Assembly: GCA_023399465.1 (NCBI GenBank)
Contig: JAEWPB010000180.1
Span: 1 to 60,246 of the forward strand
DNA from: Pseudomonadota bacterium
GTDB taxonomy: Bacteria; Pseudomonadota; Alphaproteobacteria; Rhizobiales; Rhizobiaceae
Length of the DNA: 60,246 nucleotides
Reading direction: 5' to 3'
The position numbers were made by a program, and so were the translations under genes. The notes under the pieces are model-generated. The model worked only from the letters and a program-made list of their open reading frames with translations. It did no database searches and was not told the DNA's origin. Each line of letters begins with the position of its first letter. The stretch's first letter is position 1. Of the stretch, positions 1 through 7,482 are shown one piece after another.

Positions 1-82
1 CGGAAATTATGTACGGCAAAGCCCCTTGATGGCGCTGGGTATCGCGGCGGCAGTCGGATATCTGTGTGGGATCAGCCGGTGA
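1..82 (+). CDS. DUF883 (ElaB/YqjD-like) family protein, C-terminal fragment
   Basis: Only the last 26 codons lie in the window, ending in TGA at 80-82. They read as a short motif (VRQSPLMALGIAAAVGYLCG) followed by ISR and the stop. This is the typical end of the DUF883/ElaB/YqjD family, small proteins with one C-terminal transmembrane helix; some members associate with ribosomes at the inner membrane. The hydrophobic stretch with glycines and the short basic tail fit that helix. The gene starts outside the window, so its length and start cannot be judged. The family call rests on the tail alone. Confidence 0.7.
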   Translation, partial: GNYVRQSPLMALGIAAAVGYLCGISR

Positions 83-395
83 AAGCCATGTCGCACGGCC
101 TCGCGCCGCGGCGAGCGGTCAGAGATGGATCATTCACGATGATCTATGCGCAGTCGCTCTAGGCTCGCCACGCGAATAGATGCGCCTCCGTGAGGTCATC
201 CAGCCACCTAAGCCGCTTCGATCTCCACGCTGAGTAACCCGTCATTCCTATTGTTGATGACGCGTTCGGACCTCGGCTGTAGTACACTGCCGCACCGATC
301 CCGGAAAAGTGAGCTACCCGCGTGCGACGGACGGCTCGGGCCTGTCCGCTTGCGCCTGCAGATGAGAATTTGCTTTCAACGGCGGAGGTTCTCCC
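83..395. other. Intergenic stretch upstream of the sulfatase gene
   Basis: This 313-bp stretch separates the DUF883 tail from the sulfatase gene. No convincing gene, terminator or recognisable operator was seen. The open frames crossing its right end are out-of-frame shadows of the sulfatase gene. A ribosome binding site (GGAGG, 384-388) lies just ahead of the ATG at 396. Confidence 0.5.
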
Positions 396-2765
396 ATGCG
401 CGTGTCAGTCTTTTCGCTCGCCCTGCTTTCATCCGTCCTTTCCTTCGCGGCCCCGGCCGCCAGCCAGGAGCGGCCCTCGTGGCCGACTGCTTCCACGCCA
501 TCTGTGCTGCCGCGGCCCGACTTCCGCTTCCCCGGCAATGTCGGCCGCACCATCGAGGATTCGGATCCGCCGCAATTTCCGCAGCCGGTGCAGGCGCCGC
601 AGGGCGCGCCGAACGTAGTGCTGATCCTGCTCGACGATGCCGGCTACGGCCAGTTCGCCACGTTCGGCGGCGGCATCACCTCGCCGACGATGGACGCTCT
701 TGCCAGGGAGGGGCTGCGCTACACGCGGTTCCATACCACCGCGCTCTGCTCGCCGACGCGGGCGGCGCTGATCACCGGGCGCAACCACCATTCGGCGGCG
801 ACCGGCATCATCGGCGAGGCGGCAACCGGCTATGACGGCTATACCTCGATCATCCCGAAGGCCGCCGGCACGATCGGCGAGGTGCTGCGCCAGAACGGCT
901 ACATGACCGCCTGGATCGGCAAGAACCACAATACGCCCGCCTGGGAAATCAGCGCGGCCGGGCCTTTCGACCGCTGGGCCAATGGTCTCGGCTTCGACTA
1001 TTTCTATGGCTTCAACGGTGGCGACATGAACCACTACAACCCGGTTCTCTATGAGAACCGCAATCTCGTGCCGGCGTCGAAGGATCCGGACTACTACATG
1101 ACCGGCGACTTTGCCGATCATGCCATCGCCTGGGTCCGCAGGGTCAAGTCGATAGCTCCCGAGCGGCCGTTCTTCCTCTACGTGGCACCGGGCGCCACGC
1201 ACTCGCCACACCAGGTGCCGGCGCAATGGATCGCGTCCTACAAGGGCAAGTTCGACGAAGGCTGGGACGCCTACCGCCAGCACACGCTGGCGCGGCAGAA
1301 GGCGCTCGGAGTGGCACCGCAAAATACTGACCTGACCGTCCGTTCGGCCGGGCTTCCGGCCTGGGACAGCCTCAACGCCGACCAGAAGCGCCTCTATTCG
1401 CGAATGATGGAGGTGTTCGCCGGCTATGGCGAGAACGTCGATCATGAGATGGGTCGGGTCGTCGACGCCGTGAAGGCGCTGCCCGGGACGGAAAACACCA
1501 TCTTCATCTATATTGCCGGCGACAATGGGTCGAGCGCCGAAGGCGGGCTCGAGGGCTCGACCAACGAGAACCTGTTCTTCAACGGCATCGCCGAGACCTG
1601 GCAGGACAACATCAAGGTGATCGACGAACTTGGCGGGCCGAAGCACTTCAATCACTTCCCGTCCGCCTGGGCGCATGCGATGGACACGCCGTTCCAGTGG
1701 ACCAAACAGGTCGCGAGCCACTTCGGCGGCACTCGCAATCCGATGATCATTTCCTGGCCTGGCCATATTCCCGATCCCGGTGGGGTCCGCAGCCAGTTCG
1801 TCCACACCATCGACATCGTGCCGACGCTCTACCAGGTCATCGGCATTACACCGCCCGAGGAACTGAACGGCGTGCCGCAGAAGCCGATCGAGGGCATCAG
1901 TTTCGCCGACAGCCTTGTCAACGCCGGCGCGCGGGAGCACCGCGCCCAACAGTATTTCGAGCTCCTCGGTAACCGCGGCATCTATCAGGACGGATGGATG
2001 GCATCGGCACCGGCCTCCGCCCCCTGGATCCCGATACGCCAGAAATACGATCCCGATGCCCAGAAGTGGGAACTCTACAACATCACCGACGACTTCTCGC
2101 AGGCGCACGACGTGGCAGCCCGGAACCCCGAGAAGCTGCGGCAGTTGCAGGACCTCTGGTGGGCAGAGGCGGCCCGCAACAACGTGTTGCCGCTCGACGG
2201 CCGGGCGGTGGAGCGGCTGAACGCCGAGGCCATGGGGCGCCCTGTTCTTTCCGGCAATGCAACCAGTTTCACCTATTATCCCGGTCAGGTCGGCCTTCCG
2301 GCCGATGCGTCGCCGCGCATCCTCAACAAGTCCTGGACGCTCACCGCCGACATCGACGTGCCCGAGGGCGGTGCCGAAGGAATGGTCGTGACCCAGGGCG
2401 GGATGGTCGGCGGCTATGGCCTCTACGTCCGCGAGGGCAAGCCCAATTTCGTCTACAACTACCTGGCGCTCGAGCGGCCGACGATCACCGGCAATGATCG
2501 GCTGCCGACGGGCAAGGTGAAGCTCGAGGTCGACTTCGATTACCATGGTGCTCCGGGCGAGACCGGCAAGGGCGCGACTGTGTCGATGAAGGTCAATGGC
2601 GCCGAGGTAGCGAGGGAAGAACTGGAGAAGACCATTCCGATCCAGATCTCGCTCGGCGAGGGCCTGGACGTCGGCATGGATGTCGGGTCTGCCGTCGACT
2701 TCACCTACACGCCGCCATTCGCGTTCACGGGAGCGATCGAGCGCGTGACCGTCGCATTGAAGTGA
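396..2765 (+). CDS. Secreted arylsulfatase (type I, formylglycine-dependent)
   Basis: A 789-residue hydrolase of sulfate esters. Residues 1-23 form a signal peptide ending near AAPAASQ, so it acts in the periplasm or outside. The alkaline-phosphatase-fold core shows the metal-binding LLDD (residues 78-81) and the sulfatase signature CSPTR starting at Cys118, the residue converted to formylglycine in this family. An NGS motif and conserved His/Asp follow further on. The last ~180 residues form a separate beta-rich domain with a LamG-like look (GGYGLYVREGK). The start is set by GGAGG at 384-388. It stands alone and faces a convergent gene across a terminator. The natural substrate cannot be told from sequence; bacterial homologues of this size are usually called arylsulfatase A-like. 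Confidence 0.9.
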   Translation: MRVSVFSLALLSSVLSFAAPAASQERPSWPTASTPSVLPRPDFRFPGNVGRTIEDSDPPQFPQPVQAPQGAPNVVLILLDDAGYGQFATFGGGITSPTMDALAREGLRYTRFHTTALCSPTRAALITGRNHHSAATGIIGEAATGYDGYTSIIPKAAGTIGEVLRQNGYMTAWIGKNHNTPAWEISAAGPFDRWANGLGFDYFYGFNGGDMNHYNPVLYENRNLVPASKDPDYYMTGDFADHAIAWVRRVKSIAPERPFFLYVAPGATHSPHQVPAQWIASYKGKFDEGWDAYRQHTLARQKALGVAPQNTDLTVRSAGLPAWDSLNADQKRLYSRMMEVFAGYGENVDHEMGRVVDAVKALPGTENTIFIYIAGDNGSSAEGGLEGSTNENLFFNGIAETWQDNIKVIDELGGPKHFNHFPSAWAHAMDTPFQWTKQVASHFGGTRNPMIISWPGHIPDPGGVRSQFVHTIDIVPTLYQVIGITPPEELNGVPQKPIEGISFADSLVNAGAREHRAQQYFELLGNRGIYQDGWMASAPASAPWIPIRQKYDPDAQKWELYNITDDFSQAHDVAARNPEKLRQLQDLWWAEAARNNVLPLDGRAVERLNAEAMGRPVLSGNATSFTYYPGQVGLPADASPRILNKSWTLTADIDVPEGGAEGMVVTQGGMVGGYGLYVREGKPNFVYNYLALERPTITGNDRLPTGKVKLEVDFDYHGAPGETGKGATVSMKVNGAEVAREELEKTIPIQISLGEGLDVGMDVGSAVDFTYTPPFAFTGAIERVTVALK

Positions 2766-2802
2766 GAGGCGGCCATATGTCTGATGCATGCGGGAGAAGA
2801 AA

Positions 2803-2823
2803 AAGGCCCCGCACCGGGGCCTT
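2803..2823. terminator. Hairpin terminator between convergent genes
   Basis: A perfect 9-bp stem AAGGCCCCG/CGGGGCCTT with a 3-base loop lies between the sulfatase gene and the convergent PRC-barrel gene. It has an A-run before it and TT-rich sequence after it, so it probably serves both strands. Confidence 0.75.
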
Positions 2824-2840
2824 TCCTCGTCTGGTGCCCG

Positions 2841-3230
2841 CTATTCCTTCCAGCGGCCTTCGTACTTGAACTCGGGCGCCGCCATGAGCTGTTCCTTGGT
2901 TGCGTCCATCTCGGCGGTCCACTTCTTGTCGCTTTCGACATAGGTAATCTTGATCGCATCCGGACTTACCATCACGTAGCGATCGCCCATGCCGAGAAAA
3001 CCGCCGACCTCGACGATGTAGCCGGCGAGCACGCCTTGGGAGAGCACCAGATCCTTGATTTCGCCGATCTTTTCCTTCTGCTGATTGGTGACGTTGAGAT
3101 CGATCAGGTTGTCGCTGAGCACGTCGGTCGGCTTGGCGACGACGAACGTCTCGGTGGTTTGTGCCGTCTGGGCATAGGCTGGGGCGCCGAGCATCGTGGT
3201 GGCAGCAAGCGCAATCAGAATCCGTCGCAT
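2841..3230 (-). CDS. Periplasmic PRC-barrel domain protein
   Basis: A 129-residue protein with a clear Sec signal peptide (MRRILIALAATTMLGAPAYA, cut before QT). The middle (residues ~40-95) has the PRC-barrel pattern: a strand ending in IGEIKDLVL, a loop, then GYIVEVGGFLGMGDRYVMV. PRC-barrel proteins of this secreted type are common in Rhizobiales, often in several copies. Their role is poorly defined and may involve envelope structure or binding small ligands. The gene is monocistronic and converges on the sulfatase gene. No catalytic residues are seen. Confidence 0.8.
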   Translation of the reverse strand: MRRILIALAATTMLGAPAYAQTAQTTETFVVAKPTDVLSDNLIDLNVTNQQKEKIGEIKDLVLSQGVLAGYIVEVGGFLGMGDRYVMVSPDAIKITYVESDKKWTAEMDATKEQLMAAPEFKYEGRWKE

Positions 3231-3488
3231 CGTCTTTCTCCCGTTACGTTCCTGTGCCGAAAACGCCGGGGCAGGCGCAAAGGTTCCTCATTTTTCCGGT
3301 GCCCGTATTACGGCGGCCGACGTGGGGCGTTCGGAGGCCAGCCCCGAGGGAAATTTGCAACACCGCGGGACCGAGAGAGCATCCTTGCAGTTCGTCAACT
3401 GCTCACTCCGTATTCGACCACATTTCGGTCACGAATGTGATGGAGGCCAACGGTCTCTCCCGACGAATGCCCTTACTGGAATAGAAAA

Positions 3489-4205
3489 TTGTCGTTTAGT
3501 TTGTCCCGCCGGTCCTTCCTCGCATGTCTTGCCGGTATCCCCGTCACCGCCTGTACCCAGGTTCCCAAACCCGAAATCGCATCTGCCCCGACGCCTGCAA
3601 GCACGCAGGCCCCCGTGGCGATGCCGGCCGCACAGGGCCCGGAGCGTCATCCGCTGCCGGACTACGCCAAGATCTATGCCGCCGTGACCGATGAAGGCTA
3701 CGACCTTCCGGCCGTCGATCACGCAGCGATCGACCCCAGGTTCCTGCGGCAGACGGTCGATTATGCCACCGCCGAACCGCCGTATTCGATCGTCGTCGAT
3801 ACCGAGAAAAGGTTCCTCTACTGGGTGCTGCCCGGCGGCAAGGCGATCCGCTATGGCGTCGGCCTTGGCGCGCAGGGGCGGGCCTGGAAAGGCAGGGCAG
3901 TGGTACATTGGAAGCGCAAGTGGCCGCGCTGGACGGTGCCGGATTCGATGGTGGCGCGCCAGCCGCATCTGAAGAAATACGGCATCGAGGCCGGCGGAAT
4001 GGATCCGGGTCTCGACAATCCGCTCGGCGCCCGGGCGATGTACATCTTCCAGAACGGCGAGGACACGCTCTATCGCATTCACGGGTCGCCGCAGTGGCGC
4101 TCGATCGGCAAGAACGCCTCGTCGGGCTGCGTGCGGATGCTACAGCAGGACGCAATCGACCTCTACAACCGGGTGAGGGGAAAGACGCCGCTGCTGGTGG
4201 TGTGA
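3489..4205 (+). CDS. L,D-transpeptidase (YkuD/ErfK family), probable lipoprotein
   Basis: A 238-residue peptidoglycan enzyme that forms 3-3 cross-links or attaches proteins to the wall. The YkuD domain covers about residues 98-238 and has the catalytic motif with His198 and SGCVR around Cys214. The N-terminus combines an RR-containing stretch (SRRSFLACL) with a lipobox-like VTAC ending at Cys22, so the mature form is probably lipid-anchored; a Tat route is possible. A Pro/Ala linker (residues 25-55) follows. The frame opens with TTG at 3489 and no ATG is available near it, so the exact start is uncertain. The gene is transcribed alone. Confidence 0.87.
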   Translation: MSFSLSRRSFLACLAGIPVTACTQVPKPEIASAPTPASTQAPVAMPAAQGPERHPLPDYAKIYAAVTDEGYDLPAVDHAAIDPRFLRQTVDYATAEPPYSIVVDTEKRFLYWVLPGGKAIRYGVGLGAQGRAWKGRAVVHWKRKWPRWTVPDSMVARQPHLKKYGIEAGGMDPGLDNPLGARAMYIFQNGEDTLYRIHGSPQWRSIGKNASSGCVRMLQQDAIDLYNRVRGKTPLLVV

Positions 4206-4470
4206 CCGGCGACGCCGGCGGGTTGCGGCCGGCGGGGCAGAATTCTGGGCGCACCCCGCGAGCGCGGGGCAGCCTTCCGGTTATTCCACTTGAACAAACC
4301 GGCTTTCCCGGCTATTCACACCCTCGGTATCCGGATTGGAATCCGAGGGATGCTTGCGCAAGCCTCTGCCAATGCCGGTTGTCGTTTTCCGAGGTAAAAG
4401 CCCGGAAATGTCTTGCATATCGGGCAGGGGGCGGATCCCCGAAGCCCTGTTTCTGGAGCGCGTTTCAGAC

Positions 4471-4776
4471 ATGTCTGCCAAGATCTATCGTCCTGCAAAG
4501 ACCGCAATGCAGTCGGGCAAGGCCAAGACGCACCGGTGGGTTCTCGAGTTCGACCAGGAGCAGCCGCGCACGATCGACCCGATCATGGGCTACACCTCGT
4601 CGGGCGACATGCGCCAGCAGGTCAAGCTGACCTTTGAAACGCAGGAACTGGCCGAAGCCTATGCCCAGCGCAACGGCATCAGCTATCGCGTCGTCGTGCC
4701 GAAGGAACCGAACCGCCAGGTCGTTTCCTATACCGACAATTTCAAGTACACGCGTCTGCAGCCCTGGACGCACTGA
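4471..4776 (+). CDS. NADH dehydrogenase (complex I) accessory subunit, NDUFS4-type
   Basis: A 101-residue protein of the ETC complex I 18-kDa subunit family, the bacterial counterpart of mitochondrial NDUFS4. It begins MSAKIYRPAKTAMQSGKAKT and keeps the family core (HRWVLEFDQE, MGYTSSGDMRQQVKL, then YAQRNGISY). In alphaproteobacteria it is an accessory subunit on the peripheral arm of NADH:quinone oxidoreductase, encoded away from the nuo operon as here. The ATG at 4471 fits the family start; in-frame codons further upstream do not add family-like sequence. Confidence 0.88.
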   Translation: MSAKIYRPAKTAMQSGKAKTHRWVLEFDQEQPRTIDPIMGYTSSGDMRQQVKLTFETQELAEAYAQRNGISYRVVVPKEPNRQVVSYTDNFKYTRLQPWTH

Positions 4777-4842
4777 GATCCTGCGGCATTCCAGCAATGC
4801 CGCATCGCCTCGTAGCGCCGCCGGCCTGTCGCGGCGCGGGAT

Positions 4843-4918
<76 letters not shown>

Positions 4919-4919
<1 letters not shown>

Positions 4920-4923
4920 TTCT
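4919..4923 (+). repeat. Target-site duplication, left copy (ATTCT)
   Basis: ATTCT immediately precedes the left inverted repeat and recurs exactly after the right one at 20829-20833. Its first base is the terminal A of the tRNA CCA. Removing the element with one copy joins CCA directly to TTCTTCCCC, a plausible pre-insertion sequence. Confidence 0.9.
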
Positions 4924-4945
4924 TATAGCCCGACTCATCCGTTGA
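4924..4945 (+). repeat. Left terminal inverted repeat of the transposon
   Basis: TATAGCCCGACTCATCCGTT plus GA matches the reverse complement of 20807-20828 without mismatch. The inner part (4934-4944) is also inverted at 4978-4988 (CAACGGATGAG), giving a hairpin-like arrangement present only at this end. The element lacks the TGT..ACA outer bases of Tn7 itself. Confidence 0.93.
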
Positions 4946-4962
4946 CTGAAACGACAACCCTT

Positions 4963-4981
4963 TGCGAGTGGTCGACCCAAC
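4963..4981 (+). repeat. Candidate TnsB-binding repeat near the left end
   Basis: TGCGAGTGGTCGACCCAAC matches the inverted sequence at 20736-20754 in 17 of 19 positions. Tn7-like ends carry several transposase-binding repeats inside the terminal repeats, and a matching subterminal pair in opposite orientation fits that role. Binding is inferred, not shown. Confidence 0.5.
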
Positions 4982-5070
4982 GGATGAGAATCGGAGCAGA
5001 TACTTAGCTTATAAGTTGCGACTCGCCAGCTTTTCTAGTGGTATCCCCTTTGGGCATAAAGGGGGAAGAA

Positions 5071-6267
5071 TTGGCGAAAAAACTACGGCTCCCGCTTGAG
5101 AGATGGGAAATTGCCTTGGTGAAGGCGATGCTTGCTCGGGGCGGCTATAGCGATCAAGAAATCCTTGCGTACTTCACACGGCCGACTCGGTCCGTGAACC
5201 ATCGCGTCATTTCCGAAATCAGAACAGAGGCCAAGCATAAGGCTGTTAAGGCCGCAACCGACGACGACTTGAGCGATTATCTCGCGACTTGGCCGGATAT
5301 TGATCCGGCGACTGGTCTGAGCGTGCGAGGGGATGAATTGCTGATCAAGGCACGTGAAGCAATGATCGCAGCCGTTCACACTTTCAATGGCGCAGGCCTT
5401 ACCTTCCGTGCGGAACTGTTCATCGTCACCAGCGTCATCGCCTGGACTTACCTGATGCATGCTTTTTACCGCCGTGAAGGTATCGATTATCGCTATAAAA
5501 ATGCAGACGGAACGGTCAAAAAGACGGCCTCGGGAGAGGATTGCTATTGGGAACTGGGCATGTGCCTCAGGCATGCCAAATGCCCGATACCAGTTGGTGC
5601 CGTGAAAAACCTGGAATTCCTGATCTTGATCCGGCACGAGATTGAGCATCGTATGACCAGCCGGATCGATGACGCGGTCAGTGCGAAGATGCAGGCTTGC
5701 TGCATCAACTTCAATGAGGCAATCAAAAAGCTATTCGGCGGCCAGTATGGTCTCGAACGCCGCCTTCCCATAGCCCTGCAGTTCGTCACGTTCAGTTCTG
5801 ACCAGCGCTCGATCCTTAAGAAGGCCAGTTCCCTTCCGGCACATATTGAGACACTGATGGATGCGTTTCACAAGGGCCTGTCAGATGAACAGATGGCCGA
5901 TCCGGATTTCGCCTACCGCGTGGTTTTCGTACCGAAGCTTGCGAATCGCAAGTCCGCTGCCGACCTGGCGGTCGAGTTCGTAAAGCCGGGCTCGGAGGAA
6001 GCTGCAGAGATCAACCGCGTTCTGCTTAAGGAGGTCGAGAAAAAGCGGTATCTGGGCAAACAGATCATCGAAATCATGCAGGCGGAAGGATATCCGAAGT
6101 TCAAACAGGGAAGTCACACGGCTTTATGGCAGGCCCTGGATGCGAAAAATCCCGCTCATAACTTCGGGCGTGACGGCGAATACAAAGGGATGTGGGTCTG
6201 GTACGAGAACTGGCTCCAGCGTGTTCGCGCTCATTGCCAGGAAAACGCAGCAATCTATCAGGACTAG
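5071..6267 (+). CDS. DUF3644-like protein with a HEPN-type R-x4-H motif
   Basis: First cargo gene, about 398 residues. The N-terminus (LPLERWEIALVKAML, then SDQEILAYFTRP) looks like a helix-turn-helix. The middle (residues ~85-215) resembles DUF3644 domain proteins found in defence islands. It contains RHEIEH (R188-x4-H193), the R-x4-6-H signature of HEPN ribonucleases. That nuclease activity is an inference from the motif. The TTG at 5071 with GGGGGAAG just upstream was preferred; a GTG at 5038 would add 11 residues but lacks a ribosome site. The next gene begins 8 bp after the stop, so it is probably co-transcribed with the ABC-3C genes and may be part of that system. Alternatively it is an independent defence gene. 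Confidence 0.65.
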   Translation: MAKKLRLPLERWEIALVKAMLARGGYSDQEILAYFTRPTRSVNHRVISEIRTEAKHKAVKAATDDDLSDYLATWPDIDPATGLSVRGDELLIKAREAMIAAVHTFNGAGLTFRAELFIVTSVIAWTYLMHAFYRREGIDYRYKNADGTVKKTASGEDCYWELGMCLRHAKCPIPVGAVKNLEFLILIRHEIEHRMTSRIDDAVSAKMQACCINFNEAIKKLFGGQYGLERRLPIALQFVTFSSDQRSILKKASSLPAHIETLMDAFHKGLSDEQMADPDFAYRVVFVPKLANRKSAADLAVEFVKPGSEEAAEINRVLLKEVEKKRYLGKQIIEIMQAEGYPKFKQGSHTALWQALDAKNPAHNFGRDGEYKGMWVWYENWLQRVRAHCQENAAIYQD

Positions 6268-6275
6268 AGCTGAAC

Positions 6276-7247
6276 ATGATCGATGACGGTGATACTGGGT
6301 ACTGGGAGTTCGCATTGGGCGCGCGATTGCGCATGGCCAACGGGAATTCCTTTCAGACCCTCTTCAACGATTTCATGATCCGCGTTCATGGAGACGACTT
6401 TACCCCGGTTAAGCCGCACGGGAATGTCGGAGATGGGGGTATGGACGGGCACTTCGTTCTGAACGATACCGTCTACCAATGCTACGGCGCGGACAACGGG
6501 CACGTCATGGAAATCACACGGGTCTGCCGAAAGATGCGTGATGATTTTGAACGGGCACGAACTACGACGAAATTTATGAAGGAATGGCGTTTCGCCCATA
6601 ACCTTGTCGATGGCGTACCTCGGCCGATGATCGATGAGCTGCAAGCTATCAAGGAAATTGCCGGGCAACACGGCATAAAGGTTGGCTTCTTTGGGCTTGG
6701 CGGGTTCCGGTCGCTTCTTGCTGAAATGTCCAAAGCGGACAAGATCGGTCTTCTTGGTGTTAAGGCAATTAACGACCTCCAACTTGAACGGCTCCCGGAC
6801 GAAATAGAGCTATTGGTCGGGGCGCTTATGACGGAGATACGAGCGGTTCATGGAACCATTGAGCCTGATTCTGCACCGAAAGTTCCGGAGAATAAGTTCG
6901 AGATCAACGATATTCCGGAGCACTGGAGAAATCAGATCGAATTTTTCCTGCGGTATTCCTTCGTATCCCGGGACGTGGTCGCAAAGCGAGGCGATCCCCG
7001 GCTTACGCTCTCTCTTCCCGCATTTTTTCGCCTGAAGTACGAGGGTTTGCGTGACGAAAACCTCACCCCAACTCAGATCATGCTCAATCTGAAGTCCCTT
7101 GTTGCTGGACACGTGGCTGATCTCGATGATGATATCAGGGAATTCGCGACAATGGTTCTGCTCGCGGACCTATTTGAATCCTGCGTGATTTTCGAGCAGC
7201 ATAAAGAGCCACAGCATCAAGAGTACGAGCATGATCCTGCCAACTAG
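6276..7247 (+). CDS. ABC-three component (ABC-3C) system effector-like protein
   Basis: A 323-residue protein. The N-terminal ~75 residues include SFQTLFNDFM and GDGGMDGHF (residues 52-60) followed by VYQCYG (67-71). The spacing D...(Q)xY resembles a PD-(D/E)xK nuclease core in which the usual Lys is missing, so nuclease activity is doubtful. The rest is alpha-helical and looks like the C-terminal domain that joins effectors to ABC-3C machines. The call depends mainly on its neighbours: the following gene overlaps by 17 bp and is a middle component, then comes a DUF2326 ATPase. The start ATG at 6276 was chosen over an upstream frame because it follows the DUF3644 stop directly. The proposed role is antiphage defence. 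Confidence 0.7.
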   Translation: MIDDGDTGYWEFALGARLRMANGNSFQTLFNDFMIRVHGDDFTPVKPHGNVGDGGMDGHFVLNDTVYQCYGADNGHVMEITRVCRKMRDDFERARTTTKFMKEWRFAHNLVDGVPRPMIDELQAIKEIAGQHGIKVGFFGLGGFRSLLAEMSKADKIGLLGVKAINDLQLERLPDEIELLVGALMTEIRAVHGTIEPDSAPKVPENKFEINDIPEHWRNQIEFFLRYSFVSRDVVAKRGDPRLTLSLPAFFRLKYEGLRDENLTPTQIMLNLKSLVAGHVADLDDDIREFATMVLLADLFESCVIFEQHKEPQHQEYEHDPAN

Positions 7248-7482
7248 ATATCTTCCAGCGGATCGGTCGTTGATCTTTATTGGCGGGGAAATCCTCAAGG
7301 TGCTCACTGATTCCCCTCGAACGATCAGTGAGGTGTGGGAACGGGTTGTAACTGCCCGCGATCCTCAAGCCGCGCCACTAGGCTACGATTGGTTTTTGAT
7401 GGCCGTGACGCTGCTTTTTGCGATTGGGACGGTCGATATGCGCCATGGGCTGCTCACGATCATATCGAAGGGCGGCCAATGA
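7231..7482 (+). CDS. ABC-3C middle component (MC6-like)
   Basis: A tiny 83-residue protein beginning MILPTRYLPADRSLIFIGGE. The pattern (ILP.RYL..DRSLIFIGGEILKVL, a helix with VWERV, then DWFLMAVTLLFAIG) fits the small winged-helix middle components of ABC-3C systems, most like type MC6. These are thought to bridge the ABC ATPase and the effector. It overlaps the effector-like gene by 17 bp and the ATPase gene by ATGA at 7479-7482, so the three are translationally coupled. Family assignment is from memory of the ABC-3C literature (Krishnan, Burroughs, Iyer and Aravind). Confidence 0.75.
   Translation: MILPTRYLPADRSLIFIGGEILKVLTDSPRTISEVWERVVTARDPQAAPLGYDWFLMAVTLLFAIGTVDMRHGLLTIISKGGQ

Noticed and set aside
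429..2789. A 786-codon - strand open frame opposite the sulfatase gene
   Set aside because: Antisense shadow; the + strand has the signal peptide, sulfatase signature and ribosome site.
4254..4269. GC-rich hairpin after the L,D-transpeptidase gene
   Set aside because: A 7-bp stem with a 2-base loop and no T-run; too weak to call a terminator.
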